A stretch of 64,000 nucleotides of DNA, from NCBI GenBank assembly GCA_910586275.1, contig CAJUIM010000001.1, positions 18,194-82,193 of the forward strand. Direction: 5' to 3'. Shown in pieces: positions 53,033 through 62,081 of the stretch; position 1 is the stretch's first letter, and the number at the start of each line of letters is the position of its first letter. Both the position numbers and the translations under genes were made by a program. Below the pieces are notes generated by a model. The model did not search any database and was not told the DNA's origin. It saw nothing but the letters and a program-made list of their open reading frames with translations. This stretch comes from an uncultured Lachnospiraceae bacterium. GTDB taxonomy: Bacteria > Bacillota > Clostridia > Lachnospirales > Lachnospiraceae.

Positions 53033-54527
53033 CTATTTTTCCTTTCTTCAATATTTGATCTATCAGTTTATTATCCGACTTATACTTAGCAACGGAAATC
53101 AGCTGAACTTCCCAAGGCTGCAAATCCGGATACAGAAATATATCAGCATCATACATTCCGTTGCCCGGAGAGTCCATTGCCGGAATCCCTTCTTTCAGCA
53201 GCAGCCATTCCATGCATCCTTGCCTTACAATGGCAGGAGGCAGCGAAAACTTTATATTCTTCTTTATATTCCGCAGGCAGTCCGGCAAATCCCTATATTT
53301 GCCATCACTCTTTACTTTTGCCTGCAATTTATATAAATTCTCTTCTACGGCTCTGTGCCTGTCCTCCCAACCATTCAGATTTTCTATTAGTTTCTTTTCA
53401 TAGAGATGTATGGCCTTTTGCTCCAATTCATTTGCATAAATAAGATTTGCATACTCATTCTGCAGTATCCTTTTTACCCCTTCCAGAAAACCCTTCCTTA
53501 TGTCATCTTCGTACAGTTTCTTAAAATCGGCATAATAAACATTATTCTGTATCCAGCATTTCAGTTCGTCCCAATCCGCTTCCTGTTCCAGACATTCCAG
53601 ATACTCCGTCTCGCATCTCTTTTTTTCTTCCTCGATATGAGATGCCGTTAAGGAGGCCAACGTATGCCAGAAGAAGCGAGTACGTTTATAGTCTTGTGCT
53701 GTTCTTGGAAACAGTTTCTGCCAGTAAGCAAACTCCCCCTGCATGTCAAAATACCCTTTTATCATATCCCTTGCATTTCCGGCAATCTTATGGATCAGTT
53801 TGCTGCTCCATTTCTCATCCTCCTTCCGCAGCCAGTTCATATATTTCCCGATCTGCTTCTCATTGATTTCTGCCGTTTCTTCATCATATCCTTCAAAAGC
53901 AAACGCACACAGATATCCATTATCGTTCAGAAGCGATGCCTTTGTGTCAGCCGTATCCCTGCTCAGCATATGCAGATACCTCACTAACGCCGTTTCCTGC
54001 TCCTGATAAGAGCCGAATATACCTTTATAAAGAATATATTCCGCATGAATCGTATTTGTAACTTTCTCATTGATCGATTCCGACAATTCATCCATGGTAA
54101 GCATGCTTTCTTTTTCCCACTCCTGCCGATAACAGATCAGGTAGCCCACTTGAGAAGCATTTTCCGGATGAAGGTTTGCGCTAAAGTCCTTCATTAATCT
54201 GTGAATGCTATCCACCACAGTTTTATTTGTCTCAAAAAGATTCAGACAAAAAGCAAAAACAAATTTGTTTTCCGGTATCTCCAATTCCCCGTCCTTTGTC
54301 TTCTTTTCCAATTCCTTCGTTATACTGCCGGATTCCAGCAGATCTTCCGAAGTTTTTCTGTCATAATATGCATATTCCCTGCCCGACAGAAAACATTCTT
54401 TTAACAGCCGGTGAATATTTTCCGCATCTTCTGCAAAATCCAGAACTATCACTGCCGCCCTCATTGCCATGCTGTATTGCTTATACATTTTCTCTTCCTC
54501 ATCCCTCAAAGTACCGGCCGTCTCCAT
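53010..54527 (-). CDS. Unrecognised helical protein of the tubulin-GTPase operon
   Basis: A 505-residue soluble protein, mixed fold for about 230 residues (AAVIVLDFAEDAENIHRLL, FVFAFCLNLFETNKTVV), then mainly charged helices and coiled coil. I do not recognise it. It follows the tubulin-like gene by 16 bases. Start may be ATG 54527 or, with a better GAGGAAG site, ATG 54488. Its fixed place next to the tubulin-like gene suggests a binding partner of that protein. Confidence 0.65.
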   Translation of the reverse strand: METAGTLRDEEEKMYKQYSMAMRAAVIVLDFAEDAENIHRLLKECFLSGREYAYYDRKTSEDLLESGSITKELEKKTKDGELEIPENKFVFAFCLNLFETNKTVVDSIHRLMKDFSANLHPENASQVGYLICYRQEWEKESMLTMDELSESINEKVTNTIHAEYILYKGIFGSYQEQETALVRYLHMLSRDTADTKASLLNDNGYLCAFAFEGYDEETAEINEKQIGKYMNWLRKEDEKWSSKLIHKIAGNARDMIKGYFDMQGEFAYWQKLFPRTAQDYKRTRFFWHTLASLTASHIEEEKKRCETEYLECLEQEADWDELKCWIQNNVYYADFKKLYEDDIRKGFLEGVKRILQNEYANLIYANELEQKAIHLYEKKLIENLNGWEDRHRAVEENLYKLQAKVKSDGKYRDLPDCLRNIKKNIKFSLPPAIVRQGCMEWLLLKEGIPAMDSPGNGMYDADIFLYPDLQPWEVQLISVAKYKSDNKLIDQILKKGKIDEGQDLG

Positions 54528-54543
54528 ATTCAGCTTCTCAAGG

Positions 54544-57500
54544 CTATTCCGCTATTGATTCCCTCCATTGGTCGTATATCTGCACAATTGCCAAGCTGTC
54601 CAGTTCATCACAGCCATAGTCATTTCTCAGTTTTTCTCCCCGGTCGTCTTCCGGTATCGGTAAATACTCCCGGTCATATAAATCCATTCCATCCTGAAAA
54701 TCATCTATTCTTTCCTGCAGCATACGTTCATATCTTTCCCTGTCAATGTCAAACTTCTTATGATTGGATTCTATTATCTTTTTCAGCTGTCCTATATTAT
54801 GCTGACACATATCGGAATTACGAAACGCATAAAAAACCAGCGGAAGATGCATTTTTTTCTGATAAAGTTCCTTCCAAAAAGCAGAGAAAGTAACCCTTGA
54901 GAATTTATCATTATTGAGAAATTCCTCAAAATTCTTATTATCCCGCATAACCTTCCAGACATTCCCGCTCCGCTGAATCACACCGCTTATCAGTGCATCA
55001 ATAAATACGCCACAATCCTCCTTCATACGTTTCGCTTCGATTGCTTTGGCAAGATCATCTTTTATGGCAGCAAATTGATTCAGGGTGTAACGAAGTTCAC
55101 AGAATAACTGTGTATTCCGCCGCAAAATTGCGCGTGCATAGCTATCGTACCGGCGCAGAATTTCATCCTCCGCCATATGTACCGCTACCGCTTCCGACGG
55201 ATCCAACCGCATAGAGTAAATTCCGGAATCCTCCAACTGAAGCATCCTCTTAAATTCCGTCTCTCCGCCGGCTCTGTTTTGCGGCAGCCCGGAAAGATAC
55301 CGAAACAAATTTTCACCCAGTTCTTTGCTCTGATATCCGCTGATATCTATTTTCTTCCACGAATGCGGTATTATATATACCACATAAGAAAAACCATTCT
55401 GCATATCACCAACCCGCTCGATAATCCGGTTTTTAAGGGCATAATCAAAGATAGGGTCAAAACAGTTTTTCAGGAAACGCTTTTCCGCGCTTTCATCGCT
55501 TCCCAGCCTATGTTTTCTATGCAAAGCCAACGGCGGATAATGCCTCCAGCTTAAATTCGTGCCGAATATATATTTCTCCTGTTCCGTCTCTCCCTTTTCA
55601 TACACCGTTTCCACATACCGGCCGGGCAGTTCCCCATTCGACAAATGCACCATATCGCAGCCGCTGACACTGGCATCATACGCCTTCTCCCAAACATCAA
55701 TTCCTTTGATGTCATACAATGCATTGGCAACCGATGTCTGATAACATACAATCTTGGTCACAGAGTCCGACTCCGCCGTCCTAGTTATAACATCTTTTTT
55801 GCTGATGGCATTTTCAATCGAATTCTTAATGATTTTTCCGTTGGAAGAATTTACCAGAGATGTAGGCACAAGGATAAAACGGTTCACTGCAACACTGACC
55901 ACACCCTCCGCCAACAGTGCCGGGCGGCTTTTATTCAGTAATTGTGAGATGATCGGCTTGATTATTCTGTCAACCTCCTCACTCATATTTTTTTCTTCTA
56001 CCTTCTCCAGCTTTTTCTCAAAATATCTCTCAACGCTCAAATCCAGTTTCTTTCCGTCCAACGCTGCTTCTTTCCCGATTCCGCAAGCCTTGCTGAGGAT
56101 TCTGTCAAATCGTTTTCTCGCCACGCCCACTACCTCGGAAACCCATTGCTCCTTGTTTTTCATAAAATCATCGATCAGTTCTCTTCTAAGCGCACGGATA
56201 TCCACATCGTCAACCGTCTTGCCTGCCTCCTGTTTTACCCAGTCAAATATATCCGGCTCATCGCAGAGATTTACATTGACATCCCCGGAAATCTTTGCCG
56301 TAAACTCACTTAGTTTTTCCTGTTCCAAAACCAAGCCTTCGTTATGATAAAAACTAATTAATTCTTCCAAGTTCAATGTAAAACTTTCAACCAGGCTTAC
56401 AAATCCCTTTACGCGCGATACATACTCTGTTCCAAACAAGCCGCTCTCGCCACGAAGCTTCCCGCAGACTTCCTTCCTGATTTTTTTCTCCTCAATTGCT
56501 TTCGTCCGGCTTTTCCAGTCAGCGATTTTTGCTTTATTTCCATGCCCCAGCATGCCTCTTTTTATAGTTGACTGTGAATCGCCGATCACCTCCATGCTGA
56601 CATCATAAATGCCATTTTGAGCAGTCTCCATCATATTGAGAAGGGATATATCATGGAAATCCAGCAGCACACCCTTCTCGTTGGCCGGCCCTCGCCCGTA
56701 ATATAGAGAAAGAAATGCCCTGGGCCCATACTTCTGCATAAACGCAGATGCCTTATTCTCAAAATCCAAATACATATCCCGAAAATGATCCCGTATCTCT
56801 TCCACCGCTTGGTTCATCCTGGCCGTTGCATTATACCCTGCAATAAACTGCGCCGTATCTCCTGCATTGATCTGATCAATTGTAATCTCAATCTTACTCT
56901 GCATTAACCGTACACGGTCTTTTATCATATCGTCAATTCCCTTCCAAAGAAGGCCTGTCTCCAGCTTTATATTGTCTCCCCAGCCATACAGTCTGCGAAC
57001 CTCTTTCTCGGCATCTATCCTGTTCAGTACCTTGTCCTGCTCCCTGAAATATTCCGTCAGAACCTGACCGGATTCATGAATAGTCAAAGGGGGTTCCTGA
57101 TACAGCCTTTCACAGACATGGCTTACCACATTTGCCACCACCACCTCTTCCGGTATGGAAGCCGTCGCCATGCCGATTGCACAATAGGAATGGGAATCCT
57201 CCGGGAAGAACCCTTCTTTTACCATTCCCGCATTCATTGCCCCGTTCAGCTTATTGCTCCGGTATGTATCCGCATTGGAGTAAAAGACAGCATGGCCAAA
57301 GGCACCGCCCGTATCCGACAGCAAATCTGCCAAGCACTCTGCCACAATCCGTTTTGATCCTTTATAACTGCCGGAAACCAATATCACACGGTCAAACACC
57401 GGCGATACCGAATCAAACTCTTTGGATGCGCCGTCGCGTACCTGAAATACTTCCTTCCGCTTTGAATTCTGCCGCAGGCACTGATAACTTTCTGTCTCTT

Positions 57501-58224
57501 TTAACGCTGCATAGCAATTCGTATATACCGAATTCAAATCGGTTATATTTTGATTAAATTCTTCCACAGTATCCGCCAGGAACAGATAACTGTATATTTG
57601 AGCAGTCCTGCCCTGTGCCGCACAGGCAATCCGGGCATTTACTGCCAAGTCAATAAAAGTTCCGCTGCCGGTACCTCCCGCCAGCCCGGAAGCAATGATA
57701 ATGTCAATAGGCAATCCCTGGTAAGCTCCCCACCCCTGTATAATTTCCCTAAGTTTGTTCCGGAACAGAACATTCACATAGGATCCGTCCGACTCATCAT
57801 AAAACTTGGCTTTACCGACCATCCGTCTTTGGTTGGAGCCTTCGTCATCAAAGTTAACGGAAAAGTTGGCCGGCATCCAAGCTTTAAAAAAACTATCCCG
57901 ATAATTGTACTTACTGATTCTGTCGGTTGCCCCGGACCGCGAAAGATTGATTGTAGCAACTCCGCAGCGTTCTGCCTGCCGCAATTTTTTCCCATCCGCG
58001 TCCACTGCGATAAACATTACCTGATTCCTATAATTCTCCCTCAATATATTGTCCGCGGATTTCTTTGCATCCAGTATTGCATCGATTCCGCTCCCTCCGC
58101 TGCCAATCATAATCGTCAGCCTATCGTCGTTATAATTCCTTGGTACCGCCACTGCAAATAAAGTCTGATTCTGTACATTTACTTCACCAATCTGTAATAC
58201 TTTCTGCCTTTTATCGTCTGTCAC
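54544..58224 (-). CDS. Giant divergent tubulin/FtsZ-like protein
   Basis: The 1226-residue protein has a GTP-binding GSGGSG loop at 41-46 and the tubulin signature AGGTGSG at 182-188, preceded by DIIIASG. Between and after these it resembles the Tubulin-like (Tubulin_2) family, not cell-division FtsZ, which is about 350-400 residues. The C-terminal two thirds are helical and coiled-coil (KIEITIDQINAG, KKLEKVEEK) with no recognised domain. It probably forms GTP-dependent filaments or rings in the cytoplasm. The start is GTG 58224 after AGGAGG. Flanked by a membrane vWA protein and a GTPase, it may work at the membrane. Confidence 0.82.
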   Translation of the reverse strand: MTDDKRQKVLQIGEVNVQNQTLFAVAVPRNYNDDRLTIMIGSGGSGIDAILDAKKSADNILRENYRNQVMFIAVDADGKKLRQAERCGVATINLSRSGATDRISKYNYRDSFFKAWMPANFSVNFDDEGSNQRRMVGKAKFYDESDGSYVNVLFRNKLREIIQGWGAYQGLPIDIIIASGLAGGTGSGTFIDLAVNARIACAAQGRTAQIYSYLFLADTVEEFNQNITDLNSVYTNCYAALKETESYQCLRQNSKRKEVFQVRDGASKEFDSVSPVFDRVILVSGSYKGSKRIVAECLADLLSDTGGAFGHAVFYSNADTYRSNKLNGAMNAGMVKEGFFPEDSHSYCAIGMATASIPEEVVVANVVSHVCERLYQEPPLTIHESGQVLTEYFREQDKVLNRIDAEKEVRRLYGWGDNIKLETGLLWKGIDDMIKDRVRLMQSKIEITIDQINAGDTAQFIAGYNATARMNQAVEEIRDHFRDMYLDFENKASAFMQKYGPRAFLSLYYGRGPANEKGVLLDFHDISLLNMMETAQNGIYDVSMEVIGDSQSTIKRGMLGHGNKAKIADWKSRTKAIEEKKIRKEVCGKLRGESGLFGTEYVSRVKGFVSLVESFTLNLEELISFYHNEGLVLEQEKLSEFTAKISGDVNVNLCDEPDIFDWVKQEAGKTVDDVDIRALRRELIDDFMKNKEQWVSEVVGVARKRFDRILSKACGIGKEAALDGKKLDLSVERYFEKKLEKVEEKNMSEEVDRIIKPIISQLLNKSRPALLAEGVVSVAVNRFILVPTSLVNSSNGKIIKNSIENAISKKDVITRTAESDSVTKIVCYQTSVANALYDIKGIDVWEKAYDASVSGCDMVHLSNGELPGRYVETVYEKGETEQEKYIFGTNLSWRHYPPLALHRKHRLGSDESAEKRFLKNCFDPIFDYALKNRIIERVGDMQNGFSYVVYIIPHSWKKIDISGYQSKELGENLFRYLSGLPQNRAGGETEFKRMLQLEDSGIYSMRLDPSEAVAVHMAEDEILRRYDSYARAILRRNTQLFCELRYTLNQFAAIKDDLAKAIEAKRMKEDCGVFIDALISGVIQRSGNVWKVMRDNKNFEEFLNNDKFSRVTFSAFWKELYQKKMHLPLVFYAFRNSDMCQHNIGQLKKIIESNHKKFDIDRERYERMLQERIDDFQDGMDLYDREYLPIPEDDRGEKLRNDYGCDELDSLAIVQIYDQWRESIAE

Positions 58225-58235
58225 TCCGATACCTC

Positions 58236-60683
58236 CTAACTTATTCTCTGAAATCTGGCAACATTGCCATTTGCATCCCTAAATTCAATTAATTCCCGTG
58301 ACTGCCTATCACAGACCAACATCCGTACATCCTTTAATTCCTCTCCTTCTTTCTTTACCGTCAGCTGCCGGCATTGATCCAACCCCTTGAAGAATACCTT
58401 TTTGGTGATACCGTTCCCTGCGCATACCATAACATCCATGCTCTGAAAATCACAAGGCTGTATCGTATTAATCAACTCTGACAGTTTACATTTCCTGCCC
58501 TGTTTATACTGTCTGAGCGATCCGTTGACAGTTGCCCCATAATTTATCGTCACCTCCCATGTGCCATATAGCTGGCATTTTCCGAATGCCGCTGCCAAAA
58601 TTATCCCGGCCGCAAGGAAGATGATAATCAGACCAACCCAAAACGCCCAAGTATACCGGAAAAAGAATGCGCCGCCTCCTAACACGTTCACATGAACGGC
58701 TATTTTCTCGGAAACTTCTCCGCAGCAATCCACAGCATGCAGACGGACGGTTCCGTCTCCGCTTTCTTCCGCCCGCAGTACAAGCACACACCGGCTTTCA
58801 TCAATTTCAGCCGAAAAAGCACGGGATGCTTCTTCATACTCTCTCTCATACCGAAGCGGCAGCCCCTCGGGATCGGCAAAATACATGCCCAAGTCCAATA
58901 CCTTTTCTTTCTGCAGCTTCAGGCCAAATACGGAAGCCGCTTTTTCCAGAACGGCATTGCCTCCTGCAATAAGTTCTACATTTATCGCTCCCTCCCCAAT
59001 CACTTGCGGCTTTTCATTGGTGACCACCAACGGAAATTTCTGAACAGCCGGTTCCTCCAAATCCACATCCTTCTGAAAAACGGCAATTTCAGCTGTCCCG
59101 GCCTTTTCTCCTGCCTCAATGGTCAGAACCCCTTCCTGCGTAATGCTGCATTTTAACGGCATGGCCTTATCAAAAGAAACTTCATATGTAACCTGCTTGC
59201 CGTTCTCTCCGCTAAAATATCTGGAACAATCCAATACCAGACGAGAGCCAACGGCCATTGTCTGTTCCGGAATGGATGCCTCCAACGGCATGGAATCCAC
59301 CTTCACCTCAATGCTGCAACTCTCTGAAACTTTCCTGTCATTGCGGAATATACCGTCCTCTACGACAGCTTGGACAGTATAATTACCTGCCCTTTCAAAA
59401 GAGAGGACTCCTTTATAGTTATCGTTTCCTCCCTCCAAAGGAGATTTATCTCCGGTTTCCAAGATTTCCAAATAGGCCTTACTGTCCCGATAAAAAGTAT
59501 CCGAAGAATAGGATTGGCCATTATAAACAAAATGGGCGGTAAATTCAATCTCTTCATTCCTGTATACACCTTCTGACAGATCCTTTCCCGCGGTCAGTTC
59601 CAATCCCACTTCCCTCAGAGGAATAATCTGAATTTCAATATCTACACCGTCATCTCCATAAACAGTAATCAGCCACTGCCCCTCTTGAGGATTGATCAGC
59701 TTGCCCGTAATATAATGCGGAATATCAAATATGACTCTTCTGTTCTCGGTATGGCTATTCCCCCGATATTCTTCTGTATTTTTATCGGGATCCGTTATTT
59801 CAATCCGGTCAATCTGATTCAGTTCCTCACCGGTAACAATAATATTGGTTTCCGCTGTCATCTCCGTCACCTCGAACGGCAATGTGACTTTTTCGTCCTC
59901 AATTGTATATGTCCCGCCATTTGACTTTACGCCAAAATAACGTTTTATAATTTCTATAAACTTATTGAGAATGGCATTCGTCCCTGTTACCTCTATCCTT
60001 TCCCCTCCTGTGCTTTCGCTAATATGGTCAAGCTGCTCCCTGGCCAGCAGCCCCTCCGTTTCATTTCCTGCATTCAATTTATCATAATTCAGTTCCAAAC
60101 AATATACGGGCCAGTCATTTGAAGAAGCTATGCCTATTGCGTTTTCTATGCTTTCATATCTCTGTCCGTCCTGCGTATCATACTGTCCCGTTATCCTTCC
60201 GTCCGACACCAAAATAATACAAGCCGAATTTTCAGCCGCCTTTCCCTGCTCCAACACATCCACTGCCGCCGATAAGGCATCGCCTATCGGCGTATAATCG
60301 CCGTCCTCGTTCCCTATCCGTTCCAGCACGCTGCAAATCCTCTTATTTGATTCTTTCTCTCCTGACTCCGCAAGGGGGAATGCTTCCGTGACCCGGCTAA
60401 ACGACTGCTCTTCGCCCTCCGCCGTATACACTTCCTCCGTGTCCCATTGGGGTCCAAAAGCAATTACAGAAACTCTCACATTCTTTATCGGAAGAGTTTC
60501 CACAAATAACTGTGCCGCTTTCACTCCCCATTTATAGGGATCACTGTCTGACAACGAACCTGTGCAATCGATTACCAGTACAAAATCAATCGTTGCATTG
60601 TTTTCCTCAGCTTTCACTGTCATATTGCCAAACCATAACCAAAGAAGCACCACTGCCATCAAACTTCTGCCAAACCCTTTCAT
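58236..60683 (-). CDS. Secreted/membrane-anchored von Willebrand factor A protein
   Basis: The 815-residue first gene of the operon has a signal peptide (MKGFGRSLMAVVLLWLWFGN then VKAEE), a vWA domain with a MIDAS-like DCTGS at 39-43, TPIGDAL and SDGRI, several beta-rich (Ig-like or cadherin-like) stretches, a membrane segment about 677-701 (WAFWVGLIIIFLAAGIILAA) and a cytoplasmic tail of about 114 residues. The MIDAS has Thr where Ser is usual. ATG 60683 follows GGAGGG; a longer frame to 60785 overlaps the promoter. It likely senses or anchors outside and signals to the tubulin-like protein inside. Confidence 0.82.
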   Translation of the reverse strand: MKGFGRSLMAVVLLWLWFGNMTVKAEENNATIDFVLVIDCTGSLSDSDPYKWGVKAAQLFVETLPIKNVRVSVIAFGPQWDTEEVYTAEGEEQSFSRVTEAFPLAESGEKESNKRICSVLERIGNEDGDYTPIGDALSAAVDVLEQGKAAENSACIILVSDGRITGQYDTQDGQRYESIENAIGIASSNDWPVYCLELNYDKLNAGNETEGLLAREQLDHISESTGGERIEVTGTNAILNKFIEIIKRYFGVKSNGGTYTIEDEKVTLPFEVTEMTAETNIIVTGEELNQIDRIEITDPDKNTEEYRGNSHTENRRVIFDIPHYITGKLINPQEGQWLITVYGDDGVDIEIQIIPLREVGLELTAGKDLSEGVYRNEEIEFTAHFVYNGQSYSSDTFYRDSKAYLEILETGDKSPLEGGNDNYKGVLSFERAGNYTVQAVVEDGIFRNDRKVSESCSIEVKVDSMPLEASIPEQTMAVGSRLVLDCSRYFSGENGKQVTYEVSFDKAMPLKCSITQEGVLTIEAGEKAGTAEIAVFQKDVDLEEPAVQKFPLVVTNEKPQVIGEGAINVELIAGGNAVLEKAASVFGLKLQKEKVLDLGMYFADPEGLPLRYEREYEEASRAFSAEIDESRCVLVLRAEESGDGTVRLHAVDCCGEVSEKIAVHVNVLGGGAFFFRYTWAFWVGLIIIFLAAGIILAAAFGKCQLYGTWEVTINYGATVNGSLRQYKQGRKCKLSELINTIQPCDFQSMDVMVCAGNGITKKVFFKGLDQCRQLTVKKEGEELKDVRMLVCDRQSRELIEFRDANGNVARFQRIS

Positions 60684-60756
60684 ATCCACTGCCCTCCAGA
60701 CAAAGCTTTCTAAGGTATCTTTTATGATATATAATCCCATATTTTTACATATTCCG

Positions 60757-60785
60757 AGTATACCACATGGATAATATTTGCACAA
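60757..60785 (-). promoter_or_regulatory. Extended -10 promoter of the vWA-tubulin-GTPase operon
   Basis: On the minus strand TTGTGC (60780-60785), 17 bases, TATACT (60757-60762), with TGG just before the -10 box. Start would be near 60750. Confidence 0.55.
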
Positions 60786-60960
60786 ACATAATTTAGATAA
60801 ATATTATTTAACATATTACTATATGTAGTAGTATATATGCCGGACAGTATATAATTGTAAACGTTTCGATTCTCACCAGCTTACCTGATTCCAAATATAA
60901 AATTGACTTATTTGCCTACCGCACTGACAAAGCCTATCAAATTTTATCAGACAATAAACG

Positions 60961-60986
60961 AAAAGGCTTGCTATTTAAGCAAGCCT
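60961..60986 (-). terminator. Rho-independent terminator after the acyltransferase gene
   Basis: An 8-bp stem AGGCTTGC/GCAAGCCT with 7-base loop (60964-60986) is followed on the minus strand by TTTTCGTTT. It lies about 45 bases after the acyltransferase stop. The rest of 60786-61029 shows no gene. Confidence 0.8.
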
Positions 60987-61029
60987 AAATCTTATCTTAT
61001 TCTCAGCGGATAAGGGGACACAACACGGT

Positions 61030-62043
61030 TTAAGTCGCAGCTTTTGAACATTTGCCGTACAAATGGCCGATTATTCTCTGCATAACTTTTTCCACCGGAT
61101 TGCAAATTATAAAATCTATTACTGTTGAAAACAGCAAACCTAATACAAAAATAACAAAACACTTTAACGGTAAAACCCATAAATGAGAATGTGAATAAGG
61201 ATCCAACTCTAAAATTCCACTGACAATGAAGTATTGAAATATCAGCATATGTATCAAATAAATTCCATAAGTTCTGGCTGATACAAATTCAATTATTTTT
61301 AATCCATTATGCCATGAGGCAAACAACTTTGAAAACAAGAAAAAATAAAGCAGCACTCCGGAAACCATGCTCAAAGAAAGATCTGCCGTCCCATTTATCA
61401 AAATCGGGTTAGTAAATGTATATCCACAATATATGATATTTATTATCAGCAATGGGAGTATAATTTTACAGCTTACATTAACTTTAGTGCGAAATAGCCA
61501 ATACCCCAATATAAAGAAAAACAAATCACAGTTTCCGATTACAGAAATAGGAATACCTATGCCAACACCAAGCGCCGTCATAATGTTTATGATACGTCCG
61601 CAAAAAAACATTGTAATCAGTAAGCCATTTAACTGTGCAATAGTTAAATTCGTCAGCATCTTCTGAAGAAATGGCGCTAAAATATACAGCACTGTTAAAC
61701 TATATACAAACCATAAGTGACCTACCGAATCCCCTGCCAAAATTGCCAAAAGGGAAATCCTCCCCCCATTTGAATAATACAGCTGATAAATAAATGTATA
61801 GAATACTAAAGGAATCAACAAATGCAGCAAATGCCTGAAATAAAATTCCGACCATTTAACAATAGGCTTGGATAATATAAAATATCCTGAAAGTGACAGA
61901 AAACACCACAGTGCCGGACGGACAACCCCTTGTACTAATCGCCAAAAGTTCCCGGTGGAATCCAGATGCGCACTTGCATGAAGCATTATGATGCAATAGC
62001 AGCAAAAAATCCTTAACAAATCAATGGAATAATTTCTTTTCAT
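61030..62043 (-). CDS. Acyltransferase-3 family membrane protein
   Basis: The 337-residue protein has about ten membrane segments and the family opening (SIDLLRIFCCYCIIMLHASAHL) with the expected Arg-x10-His spacing, and GHLWFVYSLTVLYILAPFL. Such proteins transfer acetyl or succinyl groups across the membrane to surface sugars. ATG 62043 follows GGGAG. The frame overlaps the upstream polytopic protein gene if extended, and the two are probably co-transcribed. Confidence 0.88.
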   Translation of the reverse strand: MKRNYSIDLLRIFCCYCIIMLHASAHLDSTGNFWRLVQGVVRPALWCFLSLSGYFILSKPIVKWSEFYFRHLLHLLIPLVFYTFIYQLYYSNGGRISLLAILAGDSVGHLWFVYSLTVLYILAPFLQKMLTNLTIAQLNGLLITMFFCGRIINIMTALGVGIGIPISVIGNCDLFFFILGYWLFRTKVNVSCKIILPLLIINIIYCGYTFTNPILINGTADLSLSMVSGVLLYFFLFSKLFASWHNGLKIIEFVSARTYGIYLIHMLIFQYFIVSGILELDPYSHSHLWVLPLKCFVIFVLGLLFSTVIDFIICNPVEKVMQRIIGHLYGKCSKAAT

Positions 62044-62081
62044 ATTTACTCCCATTTCAATCTTACTCCCCTCACAAGAGA

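Noticed and set aside
54544..58224. Cell-division FtsZ
   Set aside because: The GTP loops fit the superfamily, but length (1226) and the rest of the sequence do not match FtsZ, and no division genes are nearby.
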